From contig NZ_SGXM01000012.1 of assembly GCF_004217045.1 (NCBI RefSeq), positions 62,001-126,000 on the forward strand: 64,000 bases of DNA. Reading direction: 5' to 3'. This DNA comes from Cupriavidus agavae. Lineage in GTDB: Bacteria; Pseudomonadota; Gammaproteobacteria; Burkholderiales; Burkholderiaceae. Position 1 is the first letter of the stretch; each line of letters begins with the position of its first letter. The notes beneath the pieces are model-generated. The model was not told the DNA's origin and made no database searches. It saw only the letters and a program-made list of their open reading frames with translations. Below, piece after piece: positions 33,554-43,645 of the stretch. Made by a program: the position numbers and the translations under genes.

Positions 33554-33981
33554 TTGCGTTCCAGTACGGAAAAGTCCGGCGTCGCACCGGAGCCGGCCGC
33601 AAGGGGGCGGCACGCAAAGAGGTCTCCGGCAGTCTGCCCGGACGGGCGTCAGGTCCGGGCCACCGCGCTCGATTGCGGCGGCAGGACGAGGTCCAGCCTG
33701 CAGTTGTTTTGACAGCCGTCTTCAAAGCGGCTTGCGAGACTCTGCGCAAGTTGAGTGGCCGGGGGCCAAATTGTTCGCTATACGAACCTCAATTCGCAGA
33801 ATGAACAAAGGTTACACCCCGCCCCTGCGCGCGGCAATAAGGGTTGGCGCGGGAAGGGCGATAATCGCGCAGCGGACGTTTTGCAGTGCAGCAAAGTGGG
33901 GGAGGGGAGGTTACTCCCCTCTCCCCCGGCCCCTCTCCCGCGAGCGGGAGAGGGGAACAAAACAGGCGGGAAAAGAGAGCC
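33554..33981. other. Intergenic region between pcaI and sbcC, with palindrome copy 3
   Basis: No gene is supported in these 428 bases. It should contain the pcaIJF promoter. At 33930-33955 CCCCTCTCCCGC-ga-GCGGGAGAGGGG forms a perfect 12-bp hairpin, and 33901-33921 (GGAGGGGAG-gtta-CTCCCCTC) forms a second, so this copy is a tandem of two stems placed just after the sbcC stop. AT content rises around 33770-33800. Confidence 0.6.
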
Positions 33982-36900
33982 TCAAGGCATCCTCAACACG
34001 GCCTGGCTCCCACTTACCCCCGGCCTGACCTCCAGCCGCACATCGATCCGTTCACGCAACTCTGTCACGTGCGAAATGATGCCAACCAGCCGCCCGGCCT
34101 GTTGGAGGTCCAGCAAGGTGCGGATCGCAAAATCGAGGCTTTCGGGATCGAGGGTGCCAAAGCCTTCGTCCACGAACAGCGTATCGAGCTGGATGCCGCC
34201 GGCGCGCGACTGCACCACGTCGGCCAGCCCGAGCGCCAGCGACAGCGAGGCCAGGAAGCCCTCGCCGCCCGACAGCGTGTTGGCCGGGCGCGTGGCGCCC
34301 GAATCGTGGTCGAACACTTCGAGTTCGAGCCCGCCGGCCATGCGCTGGTCGCCCTGCTCGCGCACGCGCTGCAGCGCGTAGCGGCCCCGGCTCATGCGCA
34401 GCAGGCGCAGCGACGCCGCCTCCAGCACCTCGTCCAGCAGCGTGGCCAGCACGAAGCGCTGGAATGTCATGCGGCGCGGATTGTTGCCGTTGGCCACCTC
34501 CGACAGCCGGCCCAGCACCGCGTAGCGCGTCTCCACGTCGCGCCCCTCGGCGGCCAGCGATTCCAGCAACCCCTTGCATTGCAGCAGCGCGTCGCGCTGG
34601 GCCGCCACCTCGCTGCGTTCGCGGATCGCGGCTTCGAGCCGGACCGCCGCCTCGTCGCGCGCGGCCAGCAGCGCGGGCACGTCCGGCGCCTGCAGGGCCT
34701 CGGCAATCGCCGCGGTACGGGTGCGCCATTCGGCAGCGCGGGCCAGTTCCACGTCGAACGCGCGGATCGCGTCATCGAGCGCCGCCAGCGCATCGTCGGG
34801 CAGGCTCGCGGCCCGGCAGGCATCCAGATCGGCGAACGCGGCAGCGGCCAGCGCCTCGGCCAGTGCCGCTTCGCGCTCGGCCAGACGCGCCCCGGCCTGG
34901 GCCTGTCCGGCCTGCGCCGCCGCCAGCGCCGCCGCCGTGGCGGCCCGCAGCGTCACGGCATCGCGCTCGGCGCCAAGCGCCGCCTGCAAGGCGGCCTCCA
35001 GCGCCCCGGCTTCGCGCCGCGCGGCATCGAGCGCGGCGCGCATGACATCGGGATCGCGGGAATCTTCGGGTACCTGCGCGCAGGCCGCCTGCCATTCGCC
35101 TTCGAGCCGCGCGTGTTCGCGCACGGCCACGCGCACCGCATCGTCGGCCGCCACGGCAGCGGCCTCGGCCGCTTCCCGCGCCTGCCGGGCCTGCGCGAGC
35201 GTCTGCGCCAGCTTGCCGGCACGCTCTGCGGCCTGCGCGGCCGCCTTCACCGCCTGCGCCAGCGCGCCAATCTCGGCATCGAGCGCCTGCGCGCCCGCGT
35301 CGGTGGTGTCGCCGGCCGCTTCGGACAAGTCAGCCAGCCGGGCCTGCGCCTGCTGCAACCGCGTATCGGCCTGCTGGTGTGCGGCGGCAGCCTGCGCCAG
35401 CGCGTCGTCGGCGCGTTGCTGCGCGGCGCGAACCGTGTCGAGATCGTCATCGCTGACCAGCGCCAGCGCCTGCTGGGCCAGCGCGGGATGATCCTTGCCG
35501 CCGCAGACCGGACATTGGTCGCCGCGCCGCAGTCCGGCGGCGAGCCGCGCGGCCTGGCCGAAACGCCAGTCGATCTCGGCCTGCTGCACGGCGGCACGCG
35601 CGGTGTCACGGACGCCGGTCGCCTGGCGCTGCACCGTGGCCGCGGTTGCCAGCGCCTGCCGCAGCGGTTCGAGCCCCGCGCCGATCTCGCGGCAGCGCGC
35701 CACCCGGGCGGCACGTTCGCGGGCATGCGCCAGGCGCAGTTCCAGCGCAGGCAGGCCGGCGCTCTCGGCGCGGGCCTGTTCTGTATCGGTTTCCGCCTGC
35801 TTGAGCGTCGCGGTGGCCGCGCGGAACGCATCGACCTTCTTCGCGCACGAGGACTGCGCCATGGCCAGGGCCGTGCCAGCCTGCGCCACGGCATTGCGCA
35901 GCACGCCCAGGTTGCACGCCTGCGGCAGCAGGTGTTCGAGCGTGGTGACGGTGCGCTGGGCGGCCTGCCGCGCGCCATGGCGCGCCAGTTCGGCCTGCAG
36001 CGTCCGGGCCGCCACCTCGGCCGCCTGTGCTGCGCCGGCCGCGGCGGCCTCGGCGCGCGCACACTCGGCCACGGCCGTGGCGCGCTCCTGCCCGGCGGCG
36101 TCCCGATGCTGCAGCACCGGCGCCACCGTCGCCGCGCGCCGCGCCGCCTGCAGGCGCAGGCGATCGGCATCGACGGCGGGCAGCCTTGCCGTCAGCACCG
36201 CGTGCGCGCCCTCGGCCTCGCGCCAGGCGCGGATCTGCGTGTTCTCCAGCTCGCCCTTGCGCAGCGAGGCCTGCGCAGCCTCGCTCGCGGCGCGCGCCAC
36301 ATCCTCGCGGCGCAGCAGCTCGGCCAGCGTCTCCTGCAGCGCGCCGATATGGGCGGCCATCACCTCCACCGACTCCATCCGGTACTGGTCGAGCAGCGCC
36401 TTGCGGCGCACCGAGATTTCCTCGGCTTCGCGCCGGATGCCGGCGGCCTGCTCCTTGAGCAGTTCCTCCACGCGGCGATACAGCTCGGTATGGAACAGCC
36501 GCTCCAGGATGCCCTGGCGCGCCCGGGAATCGGCGGTCAGCAGTTCGCGGAAGCGCCCCTGCGGCAATACGATGACCTGGCGGAACTGCGCGCTGTCGAA
36601 GCCCAGCAGGTCGCGCACGGCGTCGCTGACGCGGTTGGGCTGGCTGGCGTGGCTCTTCCACGCGCCGTCCAGTTGCACGTCGATCTGCGCCTTGGCGGTC
36701 TCCTTGACGAAGCCGCCGGCCGCGCGCTGGCTGGGGCGGTCCTGCGTCGGCGAGCGGGTCACGCGGTAGTGCATCGACCCCAGCGCGAACTCCAGCGTCA
36801 CCTCGGTACGCAGCGCCGGGTCGGCGTTGGCGCTGCGCATGTCCTGCGGGCTGCGCTCGCCGCCCGACGTGTCGCCGTAGAGCGCGAAGCAGATGGCATC

Positions 36901-37035
36901 GAGCAGCGTGGTCTTGCCCGCGCCCGTGGGGCCGTGGATCAGGAAGAACGCCTGGTCGCCGAGCCGGGTGAAATCGATGGTTTCCGTGGCGGCGAACGGT
37001 CCGAACGCCTGGAGCTTCAGGTACAGCGGTTTCAT
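33982..37035 (-). CDS. sbcC: SbcC, Rad50-like subunit of the SbcCD nuclease
   Basis: A 1017-aa SMC-like ATPase, near the usual ~1050. Walker A is GPTGAGKTTLLDA at about residues 33-45. Long coiled-coil arms rich in Ala, Arg and Glu flank a zinc hook, CPVCGGKDHP, near residue 508. The C-terminal lobe has the signature LSGGEGFLASLSLALGLADV and Walker B TLFVDEGFGTLD. With SbcD it opens DNA hairpins and processes palindromes and protein-blocked ends. Its ATG overlaps the sbcD stop by 4 bases. Confidence 0.97.
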   Translation of the reverse strand: MKPLYLKLQAFGPFAATETIDFTRLGDQAFFLIHGPTGAGKTTLLDAICFALYGDTSGGERSPQDMRSANADPALRTEVTLEFALGSMHYRVTRSPTQDRPSQRAAGGFVKETAKAQIDVQLDGAWKSHASQPNRVSDAVRDLLGFDSAQFRQVIVLPQGRFRELLTADSRARQGILERLFHTELYRRVEELLKEQAAGIRREAEEISVRRKALLDQYRMESVEVMAAHIGALQETLAELLRREDVARAASEAAQASLRKGELENTQIRAWREAEGAHAVLTARLPAVDADRLRLQAARRAATVAPVLQHRDAAGQERATAVAECARAEAAAAGAAQAAEVAARTLQAELARHGARQAAQRTVTTLEHLLPQACNLGVLRNAVAQAGTALAMAQSSCAKKVDAFRAATATLKQAETDTEQARAESAGLPALELRLAHARERAARVARCREIGAGLEPLRQALATAATVQRQATGVRDTARAAVQQAEIDWRFGQAARLAAGLRRGDQCPVCGGKDHPALAQQALALVSDDDLDTVRAAQQRADDALAQAAAAHQQADTRLQQAQARLADLSEAAGDTTDAGAQALDAEIGALAQAVKAAAQAAERAGKLAQTLAQARQAREAAEAAAVAADDAVRVAVREHARLEGEWQAACAQVPEDSRDPDVMRAALDAARREAGALEAALQAALGAERDAVTLRAATAAALAAAQAGQAQAGARLAEREAALAEALAAAAFADLDACRAASLPDDALAALDDAIRAFDVELARAAEWRTRTAAIAEALQAPDVPALLAARDEAAVRLEAAIRERSEVAAQRDALLQCKGLLESLAAEGRDVETRYAVLGRLSEVANGNNPRRMTFQRFVLATLLDEVLEAASLRLLRMSRGRYALQRVREQGDQRMAGGLELEVFDHDSGATRPANTLSGGEGFLASLSLALGLADVVQSRAGGIQLDTLFVDEGFGTLDPESLDFAIRTLLDLQQAGRLVGIISHVTELRERIDVRLEVRPGVSGSQAVLRMP

Positions 37036-38177
37036 GCCGATTCCCTTTCCGATGCCTCCATGCCGGCGAGCAGATCGTCGAGTGCACGGCGCTGGTCGCC
37101 GTTGAGGTCCGCGTCAGACACTTCGCGGAAGAAATTGGCGAACAGGCTGCCGGTGTCGAGTTCGCGTAGCTGGCGCCCTGCTTCCCCCGCCTGGCCGCTG
37201 CGGGCCAGGATCGCCCGCTCGATGGCCAGCGCGTTGGGGTAAGCCTCGCGCAGCCGGGCCATCGGATCGAGCAGCGCGCCCGTATCGGTCAGCACGGCGT
37301 AGACATAGTCGTCGCGGCGGGCGTCGCCGGGCCCGGCCGCGATCAGGTCTGCCAGTTCGCCCTGCAGGATGCGCAGGTCGCGGCGCGGCTGCAGGCCGAT
37401 CTGTTCGATCCGCACCTCGCCGCTTCCGTCCAGTTCGATCAGCGACACGCTCTTGCGGTGATCGGCTTCGGACAACGAATACTTGAGCAGCGAGCCCGAA
37501 TAGTGCACCCGGCCGCCGATGGTCTGGGGCCGGTGCAGGTGGCCCAGCGCCACGAGGTCGAAGCCGTGGAACAGTTCGGCCGCCACGGCGCCGCTGCCCC
37601 CCACCGACAACGGCCGCTCCGATTCACTGACCGCGCCGCCCACCACGAACGCATGGCCCACCGCCACGGCGCGCACACCCGCCGGGTGTGCCGCGCGGAT
37701 CGCGTCCAGCTGTGCGCCCAGCGCGGCCTCGTGCGATGACAGGTCAACGCCGAACGCGTCGCGCACCGCCGCCGGCTCGGCATAAGGCAGCGCGTAGATG
37801 CGCACCTCGCCATGGGCATCCACCAGCGTCACGCAGGTCGTTTCGGCACCGACCCGGCCCGCCACGTGCAGCCCGCGCGCCGCCAGCAGCCGCGCGCCGA
37901 AATCGAGGCGCTGGGCGCTGTCGTGGTTGCCGGCGATCATCACCACGGGCACGCCCGCGCCGATCACGATGCGCGCCAGCACGTCGTCGAGCAGCGCCAC
38001 GGCCTCGGGCGGCGGCACGGCGCGGTCGTAGACGTCGCCGGCAATCAGCACGGCGTCCGGACGCACGTCACGCACCAGCGCCACAAACTGGTCGAGCACG
38101 AACGCCTGATCCTCGATCAGGCTGCGGGCATGGAAAAGCCGACCCAGATGCCAGTCGGCGGTGTGCAGAAAACGCAA
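37032..38177 (-). CDS. sbcD: SbcD, Mre11-like nuclease subunit
   Basis: A 381-aa metallophosphoesterase. Motifs are HTADWHLG (about residue 5-12), AGDVYDRAVPP, AGNHDSAQRLDFG, AVGHAFVVGG and VALGHLHRPQ. It is the manganese-dependent exo/endonuclease partner of SbcC. The best start is TTG at 38177-38175, giving MRFLHTADWHLG with AAGGA six bases upstream; the in-frame extension to 38456 is arginine-rich and not family-like. It overlaps sbcC (ATGA). Confidence 0.95.
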   Translation of the reverse strand: MRFLHTADWHLGRLFHARSLIEDQAFVLDQFVALVRDVRPDAVLIAGDVYDRAVPPPEAVALLDDVLARIVIGAGVPVVMIAGNHDSAQRLDFGARLLAARGLHVAGRVGAETTCVTLVDAHGEVRIYALPYAEPAAVRDAFGVDLSSHEAALGAQLDAIRAAHPAGVRAVAVGHAFVVGGAVSESERPLSVGGSGAVAAELFHGFDLVALGHLHRPQTIGGRVHYSGSLLKYSLSEADHRKSVSLIELDGSGEVRIEQIGLQPRRDLRILQGELADLIAAGPGDARRDDYVYAVLTDTGALLDPMARLREAYPNALAIERAILARSGQAGEAGRQLRELDTGSLFANFFREVSDADLNGDQRRALDDLLAGMEASERESA

Positions 38178-38274
38178 TTCGGTTCCTTCGGAGCGGTGAC
38201 GCGGCAGGCACGGCGGCGCCGCGCGGTCCCGCATCATAACGTTGCCGCGCCGCCGCGCCACCCCCCGCCGCGTT

Positions 38275-39639
38275 TCAGACCGGTTCCGCCTCGCTGTCGG
38301 CGATCTGGAACTTGCGCATCTTTTCCCACAGCACCTTGCGGCTGATGCCCAGGCACGCCGCCGTATCCTGGCGCCGCCAGCCGTTGGCGTCGAGCGCGGC
38401 GATGATGCGCCGGCGCTCCTCGGCATCGCCGCGCGGGTCGGCCCGCTCGGTGCCATCGAACGCGCCGGGCCGCAGCGAGCGGAACAGCGGCCGGATCCGT
38501 TCCTCGTCCCAGGCCCGGCAGTGCTGCACCGTGATGCCCACGCGCTCGGCCAGGTTACGCAACTCGCGCACGTTGCCGATGAAGAACGCGGTGCCTACCG
38601 CCCCCTTGAGCCAGTCCGGCATCGGCGGCAGGGCGTCGTAGGTGGCCGGGCCCATCATGTGGCGCAGGAACGACTGCAACAGCCCTACCTTGTCCGATGC
38701 GCCACGTTCCTCCAGGTTCGGGATGCGCAGTTCGATCACGGCCAGCCGGAAGTAGAGGTCGGCGCGGAAGCGCCCCTGGCTCACGGCCTCGCGCAAATCC
38801 TTGTTGGTGGCGGCAACCAGCCGGAAGTCGAGCTTCACCGCCATGGCCGAGCCGAGCCGGGTCAGCGCGTTCTCCTCCAGCACGCGCAGCAGCTTGACCT
38901 GCTGGAACAGCGGCAGGTCGCCGATTTCATCGAGAAACAGCGTGCCGCCCGTGGCCTGCTCGAAGTAGCCCCGGTGCGCGAACATCGCGCCCGTGAACGC
39001 GCCCTTGGCGTGCCCGAAGAACTGCGACTCAAACAGGCCGTCCGGAATCGCCCCGCAGTTGACCGCCACGAACGGCCCCTTGCCGTAGGTGGGGTTGCGG
39101 TCGTGGAACAGGCGCGCGATGCGCTCCTTGCCGGCCCCGGTCTCGCCGTACAGCATCACGTTGCTGTCGAACGCGGCAAACGTGTTCACCTGTTCCAGCA
39201 GTTGCTGCATGGCCGGCGAGCCGGCCACGAGATCGGCCACGTCGGGGCGCGCCTCGGCCGCCGCCAGCAACTGCGGCATCAGCTTGGCGATCTGCGTGCG
39301 CAGGTCGGCACCCGTGAAGTCGTGCGGCAGGATGTGCGCGTACTCGGCCGGAAACCGGCCCGGATCGGCCTCGCGGTCCGGCGCGCCCACCCAGATCACG
39401 GGCATGCCGTGCGCGGCCTCCCAGTCCAGCGTGAACTTGGCCGACCCGATGGCCGACGCGCTGATCACGGCAATGCACGGCTTCACGCGGGTCTCGCCCG
39501 GCAGCGCATCGAGCGCCCCGGCACGGATGACTTCGGCGCCCAGCGGCGTCAGGAAGCGCGCCACGCGATCGGCGATCTCGTACTGGCCTTCCCAGACATA
39601 GACTTCGAGGGATTCATACGCCCAGCGCTCTGCTTTCAT
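38275..39639 (-). CDS. Sigma-54-dependent transcriptional activator (VpsR/Fis type)
   Basis: A 454-aa bacterial enhancer-binding protein. The N-terminal ~130 residues look like a receiver fold, but the usual acceptor Asp is absent (CIAVISAS), as in VpsR-type regulators. The AAA+ domain has Walker A GETGAGKE (about 163-170), the sigma-54 contact loop GAFTGA, Walker [11 protein letters not shown] and [13 protein letters not shown] Fis-type helix-turn-helix ends the protein ([19 protein letters not shown]). It follows tadG by 10 bases on the same strand and probably controls the pilus or matrix genes. Confidence 0.93.
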   Translation of the reverse strand: MKAERWAYESLEVYVWEGQYEIADRVARFLTPLGAEVIRAGALDALPGETRVKPCIAVISASAIGSAKFTLDWEAAHGMPVIWVGAPDREADPGRFPAEYAHILPHDFTGADLRTQIAKLMPQLLAAAEARPDVADLVAGSPAMQQLLEQVNTFAAFDSNVMLYGETGAGKERIARLFHDRNPTYGKGPFVAVNCGAIPDGLFESQFFGHAKGAFTGAMFAHRGYFEQATGGTLFLDEIGDLPLFQQVKLLRVLEENALTRLGSAMAVKLDFRLVAATNKDLREAVSQGRFRADLYFRLAVIELRIPNLEERGASDKVGLLQSFLRHMMGPATYDALPPMPDWLKGAVGTAFFIGNVRELRNLAERVGITVQHCRAWDEERIRPLFRSLRPGAFDGTERADPRGDAEERRRIIAALDANGWRRQDTAACLGISRKVLWEKMRKFQIADSEAEPV

Positions 39640-39649
39640 GATGTTCAGT

Positions 39650-41353
39650 TCAATACACGATTTCAGCGTTGTTGCAGTCGATGTGGTTGACCTTGATCTC
39701 GGCGTTGGCCAGGCTCAGGCCGAGGGTTGCCGTGAGCCAGTCGACCACGGTTCGGAGCAGTGAGAGGACTGGGTCCAACAGCGCGTCGAGCAGTCCGCCC
39801 AGCGGCACCTTCGCGCCGACCACATCGAGCGTAGGGTTCAGGCTGTTCACCAGCGCATCGACCGCGCCGGGCACCGCGCTGTCAGACGAGACTTTGGCAT
39901 GCGTACCGGGCGCCAGCGTCAACTCGCGCGAGGACTGCCACGCCCGATTCGGCGCGGTCGGATGTGCGGTGATACCGGTCACCGGCGCGTTCAGCAGGTA
40001 GACGCGCGCGATGGCCGTTGGGTTCGGCGTGCATTGGCGCCCGTTGACGTCCGTCAGGCAGACGTCCAGCAAGGCCGTCGAAACGTTGACCGTTGCCCGC
40101 CGCTGCGCCGGCGCGGCAGCACATTGCAGGCCCGTGAGATCGGCCCGGGCCGGCGCTGCCCGCACCAGCACCGGCAGCGTCACGTCCGCCCGCAGCAATG
40201 CGCCGAGATCGAGCGCGGCGTTGACGCGCAGGTTGATGCCAAGCTGCGCCGCCGAGGCGGTGGTGCGCCAGCGGCCATCGGGCAACTGCCGGGCGGGACC
40301 CACGGCCACCTGCGGCGGCTGGATCACGGTCAGCGCCGCCGTGGCCGAGGCCTTGGCAAGCCCTAGGTCGACGTTCAGGTTCGGCACGTTGAGCGCCACG
40401 GCATCGGTGCCGCGCGCCACGTAGGCGGCGGCGGTCAGCAGCGACGCCACGTTCAGGCCCACTTCCGCAGCTGATGACGCCGCCGGGGTCAGGACGCCAA
40501 GATCGAGTAGCTGGCTCAGCGTCAGCCGGGTGCCGATGCCGTTCACGCCGAGTTGGGTGGGCGGACTACCCAGCGCCGCGCCGAGCAGTGCCTGCCGGCC
40601 GGCGGCGTTGAGCACCAGCGCATAGAAATCCTGGATCGACAGCGCGGTGTTCAGCAATTGGTCCACGGTGCCCGCGCCGAGTTGCAGGCGCAGGTCGCCG
40701 AGCGTCACGTTGGCGCTGGCCAGCCCGTTCCAGTCCGCCACCGAAAGACTGACGTTATTGCCCAGCAGCAGCCCCAGCACGCTGCTGGCCGAACTGAAAT
40801 CCACCAACCCACTCCCCAACGAAAACGAAGCCACCGGCGGACTGCCCGCCGCGATGGCCTCGGCGCTCAGTTGCCGCGACTTTCCGCCCGGCAGCACGAA
40901 CAGCAGCGGCACGGTACGCGTGACCTGCACCCGCACCGCGTTCGGCGACACCGTGGCCGGGTTGTACGCGGGGTTGAAGTGCCGCACGCTGTCGCCGTTG
41001 GCGGGGTTGGCCGGGTCCCACAGCCCGAGGCAGGCGCGCAGTCCGTCCGCGGCGCCGGCCGCCACCTCCGCGCAGTTCGTGCTCACCGCGTCGCCATAGC
41101 CGTTCTGGCTTGCCGCCGCGCTGACCGACGCCGCCACGTTCGCCGCGGTCGTCGCCAGGTCGTCGGCGCGCTTCAGTTGCTGCGCACCCGAGAGCGCCGC
41201 CAGGTCCGCCACCTTCTGCAATTGCCGCTGGTTGTAGAACACGAGGCCGATATCGATCGACACCAGCGCGCCCAGGGCAACCGTGGCAATCAGCACGGCC
41301 GCCATCAGGCTGACGGCGCCGCGTTCTCGGGTGAAGGTGGCGGGGCTGGCCAT
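39650..41353 (-). CDS. tadG: TadG-like pilus assembly protein
   Basis: A 567-aa protein. The N-terminus has one membrane helix after a TadE/TadG-type leader ([28 protein letters not shown], then [22 protein letters not shown]). The long remainder is presumed periplasmic and Ala/Leu-rich without a von Willebrand domain that I can see, with Cys residues near 94, 108, 437, 452 and 460. It is related to minor pseudopilin-type proteins of Tad systems. It lies 11 bases after the DUF3613 gene. Confidence 0.85.
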   Translation of the reverse strand: MASPATFTRERGAVSLMAAVLIATVALGALVSIDIGLVFYNQRQLQKVADLAALSGAQQLKRADDLATTAANVAASVSAAASQNGYGDAVSTNCAEVAAGAADGLRACLGLWDPANPANGDSVRHFNPAYNPATVSPNAVRVQVTRTVPLLFVLPGGKSRQLSAEAIAAGSPPVASFSLGSGLVDFSSASSVLGLLLGNNVSLSVADWNGLASANVTLGDLRLQLGAGTVDQLLNTALSIQDFYALVLNAAGRQALLGAALGSPPTQLGVNGIGTRLTLSQLLDLGVLTPAASSAAEVGLNVASLLTAAAYVARGTDAVALNVPNLNVDLGLAKASATAALTVIQPPQVAVGPARQLPDGRWRTTASAAQLGINLRVNAALDLGALLRADVTLPVLVRAAPARADLTGLQCAAAPAQRRATVNVSTALLDVCLTDVNGRQCTPNPTAIARVYLLNAPVTGITAHPTAPNRAWQSSRELTLAPGTHAKVSSDSAVPGAVDALVNSLNPTLDVVGAKVPLGGLLDALLDPVLSLLRTVVDWLTATLGLSLANAEIKVNHIDCNNAEIVY

Positions 41354-41364
41354 GGCGCGCCGGG

Positions 41365-41703
41365 CTACCTGCCGTTGAGCGACTGGGCGCCGCCACCGCC
41401 GCCACGCAGCGGGCTGCCCGTGGCCTGGCTCGTGTAGAACTCGGGCAGCGGGTACTGGAAGCTCTGCATGTAGCGCGCGTAGCTCAGCGCCGCCTGCTCG
41501 CCGGTCAGCGGCTGCAGCGGCCCGGCCTGCGTGCCGCTGCGCTGGATGGCCAGCAGGTTGCGCGTGGCGTCGCCCACCGGCACGGCGTTGGGGCGCTGCG
41601 GGCCGGGCGGTTGGCCGGCGCCGGCCTGCGCGAACGCCGTCAGCGATACGGCGGCCAGCGCGAGCGCCACAGAAGCGCGGACGAGGGAATGAACGAGGGT
41701 CAT
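41365..41703 (-). CDS. DUF3613 domain protein of the Tad locus
   Basis: A 112-aa exported protein. It has a signal peptide (about 1-25, ending AFAQAG), then the DUF3613-like segment GDATRNLLAIQRSGTQAGPL, LTGEQAALSYARYMQSFQYPLPEFY. It ends in a Gly-rich tail. The function is unknown; genes of this type accompany Tad loci in Burkholderiales. The ATG at 41703 overlaps the tadD stop (ATGA), so it is a true operon member. Confidence 0.88.
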   Translation of the reverse strand: MTLVHSLVRASVALALAAVSLTAFAQAGAGQPPGPQRPNAVPVGDATRNLLAIQRSGTQAGPLQPLTGEQAALSYARYMQSFQYPLPEFYTSQATGSPLRGGGGGAQSLNGR

Positions 41704-42539
41704 GGTCTGGCTCCTGCGTTGAGCGCCACGGCGTGCGTGGCGATGCCGGATGCGGCCTGTGCCGCGCCGGCCGGCGTGCGTGGCAGGGCCTTGTCGCGCT
41801 GCTGGGCGGCGCGGGCGATGCGGTCCGCCTCCTTGCGCACGGCGGCGCGGGTGGCCTCGGGCATCGCGGCGCGCTGCATCATGGCGGTGGCTTCGCTGCG
41901 CTTGCCCGTGGCGAGCATCCACACCACCGCGTTGCTGATGGCGCGCGGGTTGTTGGCGTCGAGTTCCAGCGCCTGCATCACCGGCACGCGCGCCTCCTGC
42001 ACCGCGCCGCCGCGCATCAGCGCGTAGCCCAGGTCGTTGGCCACCTGCGCGTTGACCGGATCGAGCGCGGCGGCCTGCCGCAGCTCCACGGCGGCGCGCA
42101 TGAACTCGCCCTGCCGGCCGAGCAGCAGCCCGATACCATGCCGCGCGCGGGCGGCGCGGTCCGTGTTCAGCAGGTCGCGGTAGGCTTGCAGCGCCGCGTC
42201 GTCCTGGCCGGTCTCGCGCAGCGCGTCGGCACGCAGCACCAGCAGCGCCGTGTTGCTCCCGAACTTCTGCTGGAACGCGTCGATGTGTGCCAGCGAGGCG
42301 AAATACATCCCCTCCTGCTGCATGCGGCCGATCAGCCCCAGGTAGACGCCCTGGTCGTTGTACTCGGCGCGCGCCTCCTTCTCCTGCAGGCGCGCCAGTT
42401 CGATCTGTGCGTCGGTCTGCCGGGCCATGGCCTCGGCGCTGCCGGGCGTGTTGGCGCAGCCCGCCAGCGCGGCCACGGCCATCATGGCCGTGGCCGCCGC
42501 CAGCCGGCGCAGGCCCGGGCTCAAGCATCGTTGACTCAT
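41700..42539 (-). CDS. tadD: TadD-like TPR lipoprotein
   Basis: A 279-aa protein with a lipoprotein signal (AATAMMAVAALAGC, lipobox LAGC near residue 27) and TPR-like repeats from about residue 85 (LVLRADALRETGQDDAALQAY, ARHGIGLLLGRQGEFMRAAVELR, VANDLGYALMRGGAVQEA). TadD probably acts as a pilotin or assembly scaffold for the Tad apparatus. The ATG at 42539 overlaps the tadC stop (ATGA). A longer open frame upstream is a shadow of tadC. Confidence 0.92.
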   Translation of the reverse strand: MSQRCLSPGLRRLAAATAMMAVAALAGCANTPGSAEAMARQTDAQIELARLQEKEARAEYNDQGVYLGLIGRMQQEGMYFASLAHIDAFQQKFGSNTALLVLRADALRETGQDDAALQAYRDLLNTDRAARARHGIGLLLGRQGEFMRAAVELRQAAALDPVNAQVANDLGYALMRGGAVQEARVPVMQALELDANNPRAISNAVVWMLATGKRSEATAMMQRAAMPEATRAAVRKEADRIARAAQQRDKALPRTPAGAAQAASGIATHAVALNAGARP

Positions 42540-43633
42540 CCATTCCCTCCGTTCATGCGCGACAGCATGCGGATCACGCCCAGGAAACCGGGCCCCGCCG
42601 TCAGGATCAGCAGCACCGGCAGCAGGCTCACCACCATCACGCCGGTCATCTTGACCGTGAGCCGGCCAATCTTGTCTTTCATGCGCGCCTTGCGCGCCAC
42701 CTGCAGCCGCTCGCCGAATTGCCGCAGCGGCTCCTGCACCGCGCCGCCGTGGCGGTCCACCTGCGTCAGCAGCATGATCAGGCTCTTCAGGTCTTCGTCG
42801 TCGAACAGCTTGCCGATGCGCTGCAGCGTCTGCTCGCGCGAGCGGCCCGAGGCGAACTGCTGGTTGGCGCGCTGCAGCTCCGGACCCAGCACGCGCAGCA
42901 AGGTGCCGAACTCCGCCACGATGATCTGCAGGCTCTGGTCGATCGACAGGCCCACGCCCTGCAGCAGCCGCAGCATGTCGATCAGCACCGGCAGTTCCTC
43001 GGCTACCTGCCGCACGCGGTTGCGCGCCCAGCGCCGCAGCACCATCTTCGGCAGCAGGAAGGCCACCGCGAACGCCACGAACGTCCACACGAGCGCCGAC
43101 AGCAGCGTGCCGTCCAGCCGCCACGCGAACACGCAGGCCGCCAGCAGCAGCGGGCCCAGCACGCGCAGCCCGCCGAACACCGCGCGCGGCTGCACGCCGT
43201 AGAAGCCGCACTGTTCGAGCAGCGCCTGTTCCTCGGCAGTGACCACCGCACGGCCGAGCCGCGAGTCGAGCCAGCGCTGGTTGAAGCGCTCGCCGAATTC
43301 CGCGCCGAGCTTCGCGCCCAGCGAAGCGGGTGCCGTGGCCGCGCCCGCAACACCGGCCGGCGCCGTGCCTCGGGCCAGCGCGGCGGCGGCCGCGGCCGCA
43401 CGCGGCGACATTGCCGCTGCGCCCTGCCCCGCCGCCTCGGCCCCCGGCGCGGCTGGCGCCGCCGCTTGTCCCGCCGTGGCCTGGGCAGCCTGCCGTTGCA
43501 GCGCGGCGTCGATAGTGCGCGTGGCCGCGCGCCGCTGGCGCCATTGCTGCACCAGCGGCCACGCCAGCAGTGCCAGCGCACCGGCGGCGGCGAACAGGCT
43601 GCCGGAGACCAGGATCGAGGTATCGATGGCCAT
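42536..43633 (-). CDS. tadC: TadC, pilus inner-membrane platform protein
   Basis: A 365-aa protein of the type II secretion F family. There is an N-terminal helix (about 7-27), then an unusually long Ala/Pro-rich cytoplasmic segment (about 35-110), helices near 170-205 and the F domain (LPVLIDMLRLLQGVGLSIDQSLQIIVAEFG, then IGRLTVKMTGVMVVSLLPVLLILTAGPG). It forms the platform on which TadA acts, with TadB. It lies 12 bases after tadB. Confidence 0.93.
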   Translation of the reverse strand: MAIDTSILVSGSLFAAAGALALLAWPLVQQWRQRRAATRTIDAALQRQAAQATAGQAAAPAAPGAEAAGQGAAAMSPRAAAAAAALARGTAPAGVAGAATAPASLGAKLGAEFGERFNQRWLDSRLGRAVVTAEEQALLEQCGFYGVQPRAVFGGLRVLGPLLLAACVFAWRLDGTLLSALVWTFVAFAVAFLLPKMVLRRWARNRVRQVAEELPVLIDMLRLLQGVGLSIDQSLQIIVAEFGTLLRVLGPELQRANQQFASGRSREQTLQRIGKLFDDEDLKSLIMLLTQVDRHGGAVQEPLRQFGERLQVARKARMKDKIGRLTVKMTGVMVVSLLPVLLILTAGPGFLGVIRMLSRMNGGNG

Positions 43634-43645
43634 GGTGCGTGTCCC

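Noticed and set aside
33886-37242. A ~1100-codon plus-strand open frame opposite sbcC
   Set aside because: Mirror image of sbcC codon bias; Arg/Gly/Leu-rich low-complexity product, no start signal or family features.
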